This document shows, in pieces, positions 22,681 through 35,200 of a stretch of DNA of 64,000 nucleotides. A program made the position numbers and the translations under genes. The stretch spans positions 7,821,207 through 7,885,206 of the forward strand of contig OZ234496.1 of assembly GCA_965153455.1 (NCBI GenBank), read 5' to 3'. This DNA comes from Sphagnum compactum. Its lineage: Eukaryota; Bryophyta; Sphagnopsida; Sphagnales. How positions within the stretch are numbered: the first letter of the stretch is position 1; every line of letters begins with the position of its first letter. The notes under the pieces are model-generated. The model was not told the DNA's origin. It made no database searches and saw only the letters and a list, made by a program, of their open reading frames with translations.

Positions 22681-24932
22681 TGATCAACCTTTGTCCATGC
22701 ATCAATTTGTGAGTAATTTAGTAATTATGTTTGAATGACACATATTTATTTATTGCCATTGCTTGTTGTAAACTTGGAATGTTAGTATAACAAATGAACA
22801 TATTTTATGTTTTGTAAAATTGGTCCAATTCACAATTGATCTTTGCTTTGGATATGGACAAATTTCGACATCTATTCTTCATACTTTTTAATAGTCATAA
22901 AAGCTACTATATTGAAGTTTATGCCATCACTTATTTAAGCTTATGTCACATCTTGTAGCCCCTTGTACTTAAGCTTAGAAAAAAAAGAAAAGTCTAACCA
23001 CTTCAACCTAAAACACACTAGTGCAATTCTTGTCACAAAGTTATGAATAAAAAAAACTAGTTCACCCAACCACTTCTAAAGAGTTAAATAAACTTTGCAT
23101 AAGAATCACACCAACACAAAAACAAAATATATCACCTTGGCATTACCACTAAAAACACATTGTAACTACCCAATCCACTTGGGGAAATTGAAAAAAAAAA
23201 AAAAAAAACCATGGTCCCATTAAGGTGAATCTATGATCACACTTTTGTAAAAAAAAAAAAACAAAGTACTCAATGGATCACAATGTTTTTGACTAGAAGC
23301 ATAAAAAAAAGGTTAACAATTTAGGGATGGAAAATAAATAAATAGATAAATAAATAAATAACTTAATTTTTTTTTCAAAAGGCAATGGGAAATGTGGCTT
23401 CAAACAAATAATAATAATAATAATAAAGTGGTCCAGCCTTTACCATTATGTTGGGTTAAGCGCCAACGAGAACCCTAGGCTTGATGTTGGGTAAGGTTCA
23501 CTAAACCCTTAACATAATGGGCAAGGCCATTCCGTGCCTTACTAGACACAGATTGTTCACTATTGTGAATGGATGAAAATCATCCAAAGATTATGTCATG
23601 TAATGTGGTCAAGAAAATGACGTAATCTATCACCCCCATATTTCAATGGTTAAAATTGAAAAATAAATTAAACAAGAAATTGAGATTTACAAAAGCGAAA
23701 TTATTTTTCTCAAAATGAATAAAAGTCTTTTATTCATAAAAAAACTCAAGCAACAAATTCAAAAAAAGAAGGAAAAGATCTACAAAAAGCTAAATTCCGT
23801 TTTCACCACTTTTGTGGGGACTAATATAAAAATGCCAAAAAAAAACCCTCGTAAAAGCCTTTTTTTATCAAGAATTACAAATTAAAATGAAACTACAATT
23901 TCAAAAATAGATTTATCAAGAAAAAAGAGTTAAAAAAAGAAATGAAACGAAAATTTCAAAATTATATCTATCATGAAAAATAAAAATAATAAGAAAATGA
24001 AACTAAAAATTCACAATTAGATTTATGAAGAAGAATAATTTAAAAAAGAAATGAAAATAAAATTTAAAAATACAGTTATCAAGAAAAAAGACTTTAAAAT
24101 AGGAAATGATAAAAGTAATCATTTTAGAATATAAAATAATCAAGAAAATAATTAAAATAAAAAAATTCAACTAAAATTTTAAAAAGTACTTTTTATCATG
24201 AAAAAAAAATTTCAAAAGAAGAAATGGAACTACAATTTAAGCTCAACTCTCTCAAAAAATACCGCCTGTTGGACAGTACCTACATAGTACCAAAAATATA
24301 AAACCTAAAAAAAAAAAAAAAACTATAGAAAAGCAAAAACTCACGGACAAGAAATGAAGCTAGGTACCAGGGTATTTATTTTCATTTTTATATATCAAAA
24401 TTTCGGCGATTTTTTTAAAAAAAAAGAAAAATTACAAAATTGTGAGAAACAAAAGTTTTCTTTGTCGAAAAATGGCGAAAATTCGCCAGAAAAAAAAAAC
24501 ACTACTAGGTACTACCAAAGCTCAACTCTTTCTACAGACCTACTACCTACTTTTTGGGGCAGTAGGTAGGTAGGTAGGTAGGTAGTGAGTGCCAGGCACA
24601 AATAAATGAGCACAGGATGGACTTAGTCAACTCCTATAGTACCTATTACCCCTACCACCTAGACTGGTTAGGCACTAATTAATTAATTTTCAAATAGAAT
24701 GTCAAATTGTAAAAAAATTATTATCACTCTTATTGTTATTGTTGAAGATAATAATTGACATTTTTTTTATTATTATCACTCTTATTGTTATTGTTGAAGA
24801 TAATAATTGACAAAAAATAATAATTAATTATTAGGCAAGCAACCTAAGTGGTTGTAGTAGTAGTAGTAGTAGGGATATACCCAAGTCAGAAACCCTATCT
24901 TCCGAATAAGGGTAAGAGTTCGTTTTGTCTAG
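22681..24932. other. AT-rich intergenic DNA with simple repeats
   Basis: No supported gene. There are many poly-A tracts on the plus strand and AAAT/ATAA runs (23330-23420). A degenerate AAATTTCAAAATT..ATCAAGAAAAA phrase recurs about every 60-70 bp between 23850 and 24230. A TAGG microsatellite lies at about 24565-24585 and a TAG microsatellite at about 24855-24871. Confidence 0.5.
24715..24812. repeat. Direct repeat of about 43 bp
   Basis: Two almost identical copies (about 24718-24760 and 24770-24812) share TATCACTCTTATTGTTATTG and TTGAAGATAATAATTGACA, separated by a short T/A tract. Confidence 0.85.
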
Positions 24933-25373
24933 AGCATCCCCAAGAAGAGTGCTGAGTATGTGACTCTGCACAAAATAATTCTCACATCCAAATTTAATTT
25001 AGTTTTAGTGTTTTTTTGTTTTTTTCCCCAACACCACCTCAGCTGTAAAACTGAAACTGGGACTGCAAATCGGTAGGAAACTAGTAATAGCAAACCACCT
25101 GGATTGAGCAATCGTTATGATTGATTGAGAGCAATTGTTATGATTGGCCAATCAGAAACAGGGAGTCAGGTTTATATTTATTACACTCTTCTCTGGCACG
25201 CGTAAGTCTTTTTGGCTGTGCCGCAGAGCAAAACTGTGTAGGCAATTCAAAAAAAATGCTGGGCCAAAACCATTTTTGCTTGCTGAGCTGAACCGAACCG
25301 GTATGTTTTGATTTTTCTTCATCCAATTTTTAATTTGCAGCGTCTTCACATATTGAGCACCAGTGGAGTTGCT
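24933..25373 (+). mobile_element. MITE-like element, copy A
   Basis: The left end GAGCATCCCCAAGAAGAGTG and the right end (reverse complement AGCAACTCCACTGGTGCTCA) are diverged inverted repeats. The inside matches copies B and C: TCTCACATCCAA near the left, CAAACCACCTGGATTGAGCA, GATTGGCCAATCA in the middle, and GCTGGGCCAAAACCATTTTTG near the right. There is no coding capacity. It sits directly upstream of the GMPPA 5' region. TIR sequence and size resemble PIF/Harbinger-type MITEs, but superfamily is unproven. Confidence 0.7.
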
Positions 25374-26350
25374 TTTTTAACTTGGGGGAATTTTTTTTTG
25401 GGCCTTTTTAAACTCCCCCTGCCCTTGTTGTGCACACACGGCATAGCTTTGCTTCTGCAGCTTGCTCGTGTGGTGTGCGCTTGCTGGCTGGCTGGCTGGC
25501 TGGCTTGCCTTCGCAGATGCGCATCTCCTCTGAGAAACGAACGCTTTCGAGGGAGGCTCTTGCGAGGGACTTCTTCGCTTGGCATGCGATCATCGGGAAA
25601 CGGACGACGCAATCCTTCTTCGGAGATCTGGCAATGTGAGATTCTCACAAACTTCCTTTTATTTTCCGCAAGAGTTCGGATCTGTTTTGTTTTGTTTTTG
25701 TGTGTTTTTTTTTGGGTTGGTCTGGTTCTTCTTCTTTGGCGTTTCATTCATTTTTGTGTGTTTCGTGATCTGGTGATGAGCCCCCTGGATGTGGCGGACA
25801 TGTTCGGTTTCTCTCTTGTGCTGATTTATTTTTTCTTGGCCGTGGCTTTTTGTTCCTAAGGAAATAATAAGCTCTTACAATTTTTATTTTTATATTTCGG
25901 CCTTCTTGTGGACGACGGAGGATGGAAGAGATTGATTTGGAAGGACTTTTTTCTGGCTTTGTCGTGTCTAGAAGGGAGGGAGATTCTCCACGGAAGGAAG
26001 TAGTGCAGTGTGCTCTGATCTTTTGGATTTGTGAGCTTCTTTGTGTGTCTTACTACTGTCTTGAAGTCATTCGCAGTTTTCAGAACAAGATCGTGGTGAT
26101 TTGAATGAGAAAGTAAGGGCTTCTCGCTTGGTAAGGGAGAAAACGAACTTCTTACACAATAATAATATCCTTGTGATTTGGTCCTGGTGCGAATGCTTTA
26201 GACTTACTGGAGCTTTCGCATTGTGCAAAATTTGCAGCAGAGGTGGGATTCTCTCGTTCAGCTAAAGTCTAATCGTTGTGCATTTTGTTATTTGCTGCAG
26301 ATTTTTCCTTTCGCCAAAAATTTCTGTGAAGGAGTGCGGTTGCCCCCGCT
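25374..26350 (+). promoter_or_regulatory. Promoter and 5' UTR region of GMPPA
   Basis: The stretch is richer in GC than its surroundings. It probably holds the transcription start, a leader exon and a leader intron: a TTTGCTGCAG acceptor at about 26291-26300 lies 50 bp before the ATG. A GCTG/TGGC microsatellite lies at about 25484-25506. The long open frames here (25308-25859 plus, 25346-25747 minus) have no family similarity and are not called. Confidence 0.45.
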
Positions 26351-29300
26351 ATGGCAGGTGGTTACAGAGGAGGTGATGCTCCAATCGCGCCATACCCTGA
26401 AGGAAAGACTATTGCTGTGATCATGGTCGGGGGTCCGACGAAAGGTACGTCCTCTTGTTGGCAATGCGAGGACGGAGAGAGACGTGATTTTTTCCCCCAT
26501 TCTACTTGCTGTGAGGGAGAGACGCCGAAAAATTGCGAAAACCGCAAGTAGATCGAGGAAATCATTCTTGTGTGCCACGGGAGATCTGGATCTCACATTG
26601 TTCCTAGAGTGCCTTCTTGACAGCATGCTCTGCTCTTCAGAATAGACAAAGATCCAGATGCAAAAAATGCTTGCCCCTGGTATAGCACCTTCCAAGGTGG
26701 CTACTTGAATAAAAATTTCTCCAGATAGATTCTTAAGCCACTGTGTGTTTGCTCCATATAGACAAAGAAATATGCAGAATCACATAATACATTGGAGCTC
26801 TGAACCTTTTTGCTTCATTCTTGTGAGGAGAGATGAAAGAAGAGGTTGAGAAATATTTCTCCCACAGTATCTTAGAAGGCTGGGTATCTACTGGGACAAC
26901 AAATGAAAGGAAAGCTAAGCAAAGAAAGTAAAGAGAGAAACAGGAGATTCTTTCCAGTGCAAACCTCAAGTACTTGGGGAGATCTTCACAGGGATGTGTC
27001 AGTAAAATGGATGCAAAAACACTGTCGCAGATCCTAGATTTTATGATCTGAGCAGATCATCCAGCCACTCAACCTGATCATTATTGGGTGTGCTTCTATT
27101 GATTCACAGGTACCCGGTTTCGGCCACTCTCCTTGAATGTTGCAAAGCCTTTGTTTCCCCTTGCTGGCCAGCCCATGGTGCATCATCCGATTCTTGCTTG
27201 CAAAAAGGTATGTGGGCAGTGAGATAGCAGAGATCAAAAGGAGGGCACATTGACAATTTTGGACTTCTCTCTGAGCCCCTCCCTGTCTTCCTCTATTTGG
27301 AACTTCCTCTGTCCAAAGTGCATGCATTGTCTATGGCCATGAGGCTGAGGTAAGCACAGCCTTATCAGTACAGACTAGCATTTGGAAGACCTCCTTCACC
27401 TGAGCAAGCTAGAAACATGGAAGACAAGGGTGATGGAGGTTAATACTCTCTTAGGACAAACATCAGCAGACTTTACATGTAGATCTCCTATTTTGTCATT
27501 CTTTTAGGGTTGTTGCTATTCACTCTAGCAGCCTGTATTCAGAGTGTGACTAACAAAACCAACTGTCTCATACTGCAGCTACCTATTAACAGTTATATTG
27601 GATCCGTGATATCATTCAATCTGCACTCTAACAAATGGCTGAAGAATGAGAGTCTTCCTTTGTAGTCATAAGCTGCTATCCACTAATGGTAGTTTATCAG
27701 AGTAGTCAGAATGCTTGGGTCTGCTCTATGGATTTGAGGCTAGAGTTTCAGCAAGTCTTGGAGGTTAATTTCTGTTTCATGTCCTTGACAGATTCCAAAT
27801 TTGGCACAAGTGTTTCTGATAGGATTCTACGAGGAAAAGGAGTTTGCACTCTATATTTCGACGCTCTCAAATGAATTGAAGGTCCCAGTCAGGTAAGGTT
27901 TCACAAGGCACTGGTCATCCATTAGGGATACATGATTAGAACCCTCGAATTCTGGAATTGCCTTATTCTTTTGACATTAGCCACAAATAGCTGACAATAT
28001 GAAGGTGTTTAATACATTGTCTTGTCTTTTCCTTTGAGGTTCTGATGAATTTTAGCAGCATTGTGACTGTTCAAGTGTATTTCTGCTTAGTTTGATGCTC
28101 TTGGGTCTATCATAACTTCTCTGATTTTGTGCATTCTAGGTATTTGCAAGAGGATAAGCCTCATGGGTCAGCAGGTGGGCTCTACAAGTTCAAAGACTTC
28201 CTTATGGAGGATGAACCTGTAATTCTATGTTTTACCCCTCAAGGCAATGCTTGGTCACTGATGTGCCTGTTGCAAGCTCTATGATTTTTGAAGGGTCCCA
28301 TATTGGATCACCATTTCAGTCTAGCTACTTTTGGTATTAGTTTTAATTTCAATTTAGCCTGCTTGCCTCCCATCTACATTGTTCATGCAGTTTCAAACTC
28401 ATGGGGATGTCTGACTATGTCCAGGATGACATTGTTGTGTTGAATTGCGATGTGTGCTGCAGCTTTCCCTTGACAGAAATGCTTGGTATGTTGCAATGTC
28501 CTTCATCTCTTCAGTTGTCAATGGGTCATTTTTGCTTTCATTCACCTTAAAACCTTCACTGGGATTAACCTCACAGGGATGACTATTAAGGCTGAAAACA
28601 ATGCATGAAAATCCCACCTGGAGCAAAAAAGATGTTTACACTTTGCTCTCTCTTGACTCTCATCACCTTTGCTTTTCTTGCCTGCTGCAGATGCTCACAG
28701 AAAGCATGAGGGCATGGGCACACTTCTGGTTAAGAAGGTATCATGTCTCCATCTCTTCCTTTCTCCTGAAAATAAGGCTACAGATGTACATTAATGAGAC
28801 AGTTTGTTGAGGTAGATGTCTCAATTGAAGGAATCACTCGAGGTAGGAGTTCACCATTCCTGAGACTTTTATAGCACATTTATTAAGTTTGGTGTGTTAA
28901 CAGGTGTCGAAGGAAGTTGCAAGTGAATTTGGGGAGCTTGTGGCTGATCCGAAAACTGGAGAACTTCTTCATTATGCAGAGAAGCCTGAGACCTTTGTAA
29001 TACCTCAGTTTTGTTTAATCCCCATGCTTCTGCTCAGATATTTGATTCACTTTACAAACAAGTGTGCAGGAGAAGATGGACCTGCGATCTGTTTCTTTCA
29101 TTCTGGAATCGGTGTTGAAATTATCAGTGTTGAATGCATCATTAGGGAGAGGCCAAGCTTAGACCCTGGTCATATCTTCTCTGAGTGGTACTTCATATTC
29201 AAAGCCGTCAACCAGGAGCAATCTCTTTGAACAGGTTTGAAAAAGCAGCCAAATCCTTTACTGAGAGGTGGACAAGAGAGCCCCACATCAGGAACCAAGA

Positions 29301-31831
29301 AAATAATGAGATATGCACTGAGCCTCTTAGGCATGCAAGACAAAGGCCAAACCCTAGAATATAGTTATCAAGCGTTGTTTCCTGAGAGAAATTTACATAA
29401 TCAAGAAAGTTCTTTTGCAAAAGTTTAGCATTCTTTCTGAAGGTTTGACAGCTCTGTAGGTGAGTGATTTCATCAATTGTGGAGTCTACATATTCACTCC
29501 AGATATATTCCTGGCAATCAGAGATGTGGCATCTACCCACAAAGAACGAGGTAACTTTATGTAGGCAGGCCACTCTTCACCATTGATGTACATAATATTT
29601 ACTGAGACAATTTCATTTAAGATTGCCACACCCCATGAATGAACGAACCATTGTAAACATTCAACTGTTCACCTTGGCTGACTATGACTGTTGATTGACA
29701 TTCTAATTCAGGTCACTTCTACTGTGTGTATGATTGACGCTGGTTTCTTGCTCTCTGTACAGCTGCTCTCCGTCGCTTGTCCAGCTTTGAAGAATTTCAT
29801 TTTTCTTCCAAGTGAGTGCCAACAGAATTATCCTTTGCCAGGTGCTATTGGTATCTAGAAGTAAATCATCACGTGTAATACTGTCACGGAACAAGGGAGC
29901 TATTATTTCTCTGTTAAGGATCGCCATCTATGGTTTGAAGTAGCTGGTGTTATAACTTGGTGTTATCCATGAGGCAAGCAATGAACAAGAAATGTAATAT
30001 CTCAAGCATATGTTGCTGTTGGGTTCAATTCCTGCAGAACAACACCAGCAGACTTTGTGAGGCTTGATCAGGACATCCTCACTCCATTGGCGGGCAAGAA
30101 GAGGCTTTTTACCTTTGAGACCACTGGCTTTTGGGAACAGATCAAAACTCCTGGGTATGTAATTTTATTTCCTTGTTCTTTTAATACAGGGACAAGGAAG
30201 AAGTTCATTTATAAGAACTTTTGCAGGAGTTTCTACTATAGATGAAGCTCCATCTCAGCCTCCAGGTATTGGAATGTAGGTTGAATGAGTGCTTTTTTCA
30301 GCTAAACGAGACTAAACCTTCAATCGGATAAATTAGAAATGGGATCTTTTAATTTTTTGATTTTCTTCTCTATGAATTTTTTTTTTCAAACAGGGAATTG
30401 TACCTATTGTACAGTTGAAGAGGAAATTTGTTGTGAATTACAGGATGTCACTACGGTGTTCTTTGCTGTACTTAGAACAGTATCGACAGACATCACCTGA
30501 GCTCTTGGCAACTGGAGATGGTGTTATGTCAACAAGCATTGTTGGAGATGTCTTTATGCACCGATCTGCTAAAGTTCATCCAACAGCCAAGGTACAATGC
30601 TTTAGACCATCAAGCTGAAGATACTTATGGTTCTTTCAACACTCACATTCTACCCCTTATCAAGTTAATCACAATCTTTTCTTGAGACTTTCAAGAGTTA
30701 TGTCCATATTTGCTGCTTCTGGTTTGATTAACATTTCTTAGAACCTGGGGGTCCATGCTTGGGAGTTACAGTTGGGACCTAATGTCTCAATATCAGCAAA
30801 TGCACGCATTGGCCCAGGAGCTCGGCTGATAGACTGCATCATCCTTGATGGTGTGGAAGTGAAGGTCTGCCTCCTTAACAGCAATGCTAGACCAAAGTAA
30901 CAGTAGGAATCTACTTATCACTAATGCAGTGATTGTTACTTGCACATTCTCCATTGTTGCCTAAACAAATGGTCTTCTATCTTGATTGTGAACCAGTCTT
31001 TATTTCTTCCATACATATGTTACTGGTCCAAAATACAGCTGTAGCACTTGCATGCAACTGTGGTTATTCTGTTCCCTGCTTCTCAGACTGATGTTCACTC
31101 TCTGGATCCATTCCATGGGAAAATGATGTTGCAGGAGAATGCTGTGGTAATTCACTCCATTCTTGGGTGGAAGTCCTCAATTGGCAGATGGTCCCGTGTG
31201 CAGGCAAGTTTTATTGAACGACCAGACCATGGTGACATTTCATCTCTTTAGTTGTATTGGAGAATTTGTTCCAGATAGGTCTCTTGAGAGAAGAGAGGGA
31301 GAGAGCTCAACAGTGTGAGCATGTCTTCTTTTTGCTAACTGTGGCATGAGGTGTTACCAGTCTTGGTTTTGCCAAGAGTACTCTGAATTTAGTGTCATTT
31401 ATACATGGCATGGTGCAGGGAGCAGGTGATTACAACACTAAGTTGGGAATTACAATACTTGGTAAGTGTTTCAGGTGTTTGAATGCTGAATGGATTTAGT
31501 TGGTGGGATCCCTTTAAGATCACCTGTTTCCATATTAGTATGTCTAGAAAGCTTTGATGATCCATGTGGGGCTGACCTTCTCTCCATCCCACTGCAAGAA
31601 GATGCATGTCTCTTTATTTGCTTTTTCTCTTAGTTTCCAGTCATTTGCTTGCCACCCAAATTTTGTCTTCAAGGATTGCCAAATGCTAAGTCTTCATGAG
31701 CTATAATCACGTCTTTCTGGCATGATACAGGTGAAAATGTGACTGTGGAGGATGAAGTGGTTGTTGTGAACTGCATTGTGCTTCCGCACAAAACCATCAA
31801 CCGGAGTGTGCAAGAGGAGATTATTTTGTAA
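26351..31831 (+). CDS. GMPPA: Mannose-1-phosphate guanylyltransferase alpha-like (GMPPA / KONJAC type)
   Basis: GMPPA-type proteins form a complex with the catalytic GMPPB/VTC1 subunit and tune GDP-mannose production for glycans, glucomannan and ascorbate. Fifteen exons: 26351-26444, 27110-27207, 27792-27892, 28140-28218, 28425-28485, 28691-28737, 28904-28996, 29460-29550, 29763-29811, 30038-30154, 30444-30591, 30772-30864, 31135-31203, 31419-31461 and 31731-31831 (1284 nt, 427 aa). All phases agree. Domains: nucleotidyltransferase fold from residue 20, with the GMPPA-style signature [14 protein letters not shown] (26-39) and [12 protein letters not shown]; then [25 protein letters not shown] and [11 protein letters not shown]; then [13 protein letters not shown] and [16 protein letters not shown]; then a C-terminal left-handed beta-helix from [18 protein letters not shown] to the end [12 protein letters not shown]-like tail. 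The PTKG insertion in the signature loop separates it from catalytic GMPPB. Intron 13 uses a GC donor (31204). Close to Arabidopsis KJC1 along its length. Confidence 0.96.
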
Positions 31832-34800
31832 ACATAGCTTAAAGGTAAATCACCCAGAGAACCCACTTTTGGGTTCTTGCTTCTTAAATTCTTACTTGTG
31901 CACTGCACTACACTGGGAATTGTTTTGCATTTGCATTGGAAGAACTCCCTCTGGTTCTTCAGGCTCATTGGGTCATTGCCCTAGCTTGCTGCTAGTACAA
32001 AGCTTACTCCTTACCAGGTTGTCTGTCCTTAGCCAACATATTTCAGTCATTGGAACAGGTAGGTGGTTTGGATATTCATATCAGTCTTGCATCAAATGTT
32101 CTAATTGAAATTGGTTCTTATCAACAAGAAGCATTTCATACTGATGGTAATGAGTGGGATTAGTGTTGGGCTAGCCTTCTGATACTTACAACTGTAGCAA
32201 TCACTATATACAATGGATACACAGCTGTAGTAGAGGACTGCAGTTTCTTTTCCATTCATGAATAGTAGTCCTTCATAGCACCTGTGCCTTTTGGTGCCTC
32301 TGACAACTGCAGTCTTGAGAGTGTGATTGCAATAGTGATCTGATTCTGCTTGCAGTCTCTTCATGTGTAGTGGAAATGCCTTGCATTCTTAACACATACC
32401 TTGACCATTTTGGATGTTGAACTACTCAAACCTTGAAGTTGATAACATTTTTTCTGCTTCCTAAGCAAAACAATAGCAGAGTGTTCACCCCTGACTGCTT
32501 AGGCAAATCTTTGCAACCAGATCTCCTGAATTGGTTAGAATATACATGAGAAGATTCTCATTTCTGTTGCAAAACTGATGTGTGTGTTATGGTTGCGGAA
32601 GTGATCCATAATGTGTGAGCATTGGTTAATAAGAGTGCTTCTGCAGGTGGTTTATTGTCCTGCTTTTTGGGGGGGATGAAGAACAGAAATGTTACTCAAG
32701 AGAAACAAGAACAAGCTCAAGGGCTCTCAGGTTGTTTGATATCAATGATGGTACACCTTCGTTCTCTAAGCTTCAATATTTCACTTCTACTGCTCGTTTG
32801 AAACTCAGACTAAACCAAAACAATGGTTTTTTACAGCCATTGTCATTGTGTACAAATTGTGGGCAGTAGACTTATACTGCAGTAAGTAAGAAGGTTCAGT
32901 CTGATGCACTAAAGTTGAAGGGAATGAATAAAAATTTGAGTGAGACCCCATTTTGCTAGTTATATCGCTCTTCCAACAAAATTTGCTAAAAAAGTTGGAG
33001 CATATTATAATTCTGGTCAACCAGTAAAGCCCTGATCATGTGCCAAAATTATACACACATGATCTGAAGAGAATAAGCATTGTGTGTACTCCTCTTGCAA
33101 TCATGATAGATTTATTCAAGTCATGGTGACTTGGCTAAATAAATATTATTCCTCATGGAATTTTATTTCATTGTAGTGATTACCTTGAACAAGACTCTTA
33201 CCCTAATGCTTTTGAAATCCTTCTAGACTTTTCACTACAATTTTCCATTGATAGAATTTCCTTGGAACTTATTATAAAAACTGTGGAAGAATGATTTCAT
33301 TCTGTTTTTAGTCAATTTTTCTTATAAGATGATGACTTTCATGTACCTATGGAAATGTGCAAGTGGCTGCCCATTCCATTCATGTAACATCTTTTGTGGA
33401 TGATTTCGATATTCTATAATATATGACTATGGGAATGACATGGTACTACATGGGAACATCATCAGAATATGGGAAGATGGAAACAACAGTTTGCCATGGG
33501 AGTCACAAATTCCCACCCTTAGTATCTCAAAGGTCAGCCCAAATAACATGAAAATAAAATAGGAAAAAATAATTAGGGTTTATAATACATAGAAAAGGCT
33601 TATTTTACTACCTACTTACTAACAACAACCTTACCATCTGAGAGAACCACCAGGGTTAGCTACGGAACTGGAACCCAACAGAAAACTGTTTCCTGACCAC
33701 TTATCATCCATCCTTCCTGGTGCTGGTTCACTGTGGCCCATGGTCCCAACCCCATTTACTAGCGACTCAAAAGGATTTTTAATTACAAAATCCCCATGGC
33801 CAAGGAGTAGAAGGTGTAAGAGGGTGAAGGATCTCACACCTACTCTCTTTAAGAGTGAGTTGTAATGAGAGATAACTAACTTGTGGAATTGGGGGTTGGT
33901 GGTGAGGGGGGTTTCAACTTTCAAACACGGGATAACAAGGCATATTGCAAGGGCCATATTGTGGGTGGGTCTAAATTGGCCTCTTATCATGCTTTGCTTT
34001 ATATAATAAACAAAGGAAGTGTATTTCATTGTGATAGTGTAACATCATTTTAATAAAGGCCAACAATTTTACTTTCTTCTTTCTTTTGAATCACGACAGC
34101 AGACCAGTTTTTATTTTTATTTTTAATTAATTAATTAATTAATAATAAAATTTAAATTTTAAGCGTGGGTGAAAAATCGCCAAAAAACGACACAGTTTTC
34201 TGAAAACGAAATATTCTGTGGAAAATTTTCCTTTTTAATTTTTAAAAAAATTGTTGAATTAATGTCGGCAGTTAAGTTGAATTCTGCCCCTCCAGGGATG
34301 CTCTCGCCACCCTGGCTCCATCAGAAATTTTTATTTTAAAAATATAAATACATTTATTTTTCAAATATTCAAATATTTAATTTATTATTAAAATATGAAA
34401 ATTAATTTAAAATATGAAAATAAAATAAAATAAAACAAAATGTTAAAAAAACAAAACACAACAAACTACAACAGACCCTACCTGACAAGCCGTCGGCGAC
34501 AACACCCCCCCCCAAAACCCTCCTGTCAAGGTCATTGGCAGAGAGGGCTGGCAGGAGTTTCACGTGCACATCACTGAGTTTTTCAAGTGGTTTCAAACGC
34601 AGGACCAAACGCAGGACCAAACCCAGGACCTTTTTTGAGGTCCCAGAATGAATGGGCTTTATTTATACTAGGAGCCCCATCGCTAGTAGCATAAAGGACA
34701 CAAAACATTTACAAAAATGTGAAATAATTGTTTAATAACAGTGTGTTTTAACTACAGTCAAGATACTGATGAAACCCTGCCACCCATAGATTAACCAAAG

Positions 34801-35200
34801 CACCCAAAAAAAAAAAAAGGGGGAAAAACAAGGAATAAAATGGAAGGACCCATGTTCAAGAAGACATATGAACCACCTAAGAGGGCAAACCACAAGGGGA
34901 ACATCAAGTTGCCAATACCCCTCTTGTCACAAGAAGTGTATCAATAAAGGAAAGGAAAGAAGAAAAACTCTATATATATAAAAATCAAGGATGGGAACTT
35001 ATCCATCAAAAGTACAAGGCAAATGAAAGCACAAATAAACATAACCCAAAGAAAAAACAAAAGCAAACAATCAACATAAATAAGGTAAAAGCCCTGTGCA
35101 AATAAGACCCATGGTAATGACATGATGATTAACGATAACAAAGAAAACTTAAGATGAAAAAGTTGTCGTCTACCACAAGTCAGCTAGTGACGAAAGTGCA
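31832..35200. other. Intergenic DNA downstream of GMPPA
   Basis: The first part is probably the GMPPA 3' UTR. No further gene is supported. A minus-strand open frame of 132 codons at 33631-34029 lacks recognised similarity. A C-run occurs at about 34505-34514, an ATTA microsatellite at about 34126-34146, and poly-A tracts near 34808. Confidence 0.5.

Noticed and set aside
25308-25859. 183-codon plus frame and 133-codon minus frame before GMPPA
   Set aside because: Both overlap the MITE end and the GMPPA leader and have no recognised similarity.
31204-31231. GT donor after 31231 as the end of GMPPA exon 13
   Set aside because: It adds 28 nt, breaks the frame and meets TGA in the next exon, whereas the GC donor keeps frame and family spacing.
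33631-34029. 132-codon minus-strand open frame
   Set aside because: No family similarity, no splice context and mixed composition. It may belong to an old repeat.
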